From NCBI GenBank assembly GCA_017792465.1, contig CP051234.1:124001-188000 (forward strand): DNA of 64,000 nucleotides, given 5' to 3'. Shown in pieces: positions 63,992 through 64,000 of the stretch (position 1 is its first letter; each line of letters begins with the position of its first letter). The translations under genes were made by a program, and so were the position numbers. The DNA is from Filomicrobium sp. (GTDB lineage Bacteria; Pseudomonadota; Alphaproteobacteria; Rhizobiales; Hyphomicrobiaceae). The notes beneath the pieces were generated by a model. That model made no database searches, was not told the origin of the DNA, and worked only from the letters and a program-made list of their open reading frames with translations.

Positions 63992-64000
63992 CTTTTTTCT

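Overview
The window looks like chromosomal DNA of an alphaproteobacterium of the order Hyphomicrobiales, most likely Hyphomicrobium or a near relative. This rests on gene content: class II (B12-dependent) ribonucleotide reductase, an Aap-type general amino-acid ABC system, Usg, DUF1285, two bactofilins, and the MoxR/DUF58/DUF4159 cluster. No rRNA or tRNA gene was found to confirm it. I see no insertion sequence, prophage, CRISPR array or plasmid gene. The DNA is G+C rich almost throughout; the clearest exception is the Ser/Thr kinase gene near 3.6-4.5 kb.

Layout. 1-5.8 kb: 3' part of nrdJ, an A+T-richer protein kinase and two unknown genes. 5.8-16.6 kb: a divergent RlpA-like protein, a CinA-type domain protein, SfsA, exported MsrB and MsrA, cytochrome b561, a RibD C-terminal-type reductase, two tandem retropepsin-like proteases, a membrane histidine kinase, a thermonuclease-like protein and a GST. 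16.8-23.7 kb: an MBL hydrolase, a UDG-family protein, Lrp and MarR regulators, MAPEG, a hotdog thioesterase, a beta-hydroxyacid dehydrogenase, threonine ammonia-lyase and a 2OG-Fe(II) oxygenase. 23.7-24.9 kb: a long gap with no convincing gene. 24.9-27.3 kb: three tandem paralogues of an exported Lys/Arg/Ala-repeat protein that I cannot assign to any family; this is the most unusual locus here. 27.4-30.6 kb: a DevBCA/MacAB-like three-gene exporter. 30.9-38.1 kb: a small OB-fold-like protein and its coupled partner, PhoD-like phosphatase, DUF302, PP2C, patatin, a helix-turn-helix regulator and a canonical RlpA. 38.6-44.1 kb: ChrA, bactofilin, OsmC and several unknown exported or membrane proteins. 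44.1-52.9 kb: a MoxR / DUF58 / BatA-DUF4159 / VWA cluster plus a zinc-phospholipase-like protein fused to a DUF4332-like helix-hairpin-helix region. 53-64 kb: DUF1285, Usg, MarC, a 57-residue exported protein, a lipoprotein, GNAT, aapP-aapJ-aapQ-aapM, an FAD oxidoreductase, a second bactofilin and Bcp.

Themes. Much of the window serves the cell envelope: peptidoglycan (two RlpA-like proteins), bactofilin scaffolds, periplasmic methionine-sulfoxide repair, an efflux assembly, and the MoxR/VWA cluster that is generally linked to envelope or metal-centre maturation. At least five exported proteins carry very cationic low-complexity stretches: the three-paralogue family, the linker of RlpA, and the 118-residue protein at about 42 kb. 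The three-gene array beside the DevBCA-like exporter is the best candidate for an undescribed envelope system. Its function is unknown, and any link to the exporter rests on proximity alone.
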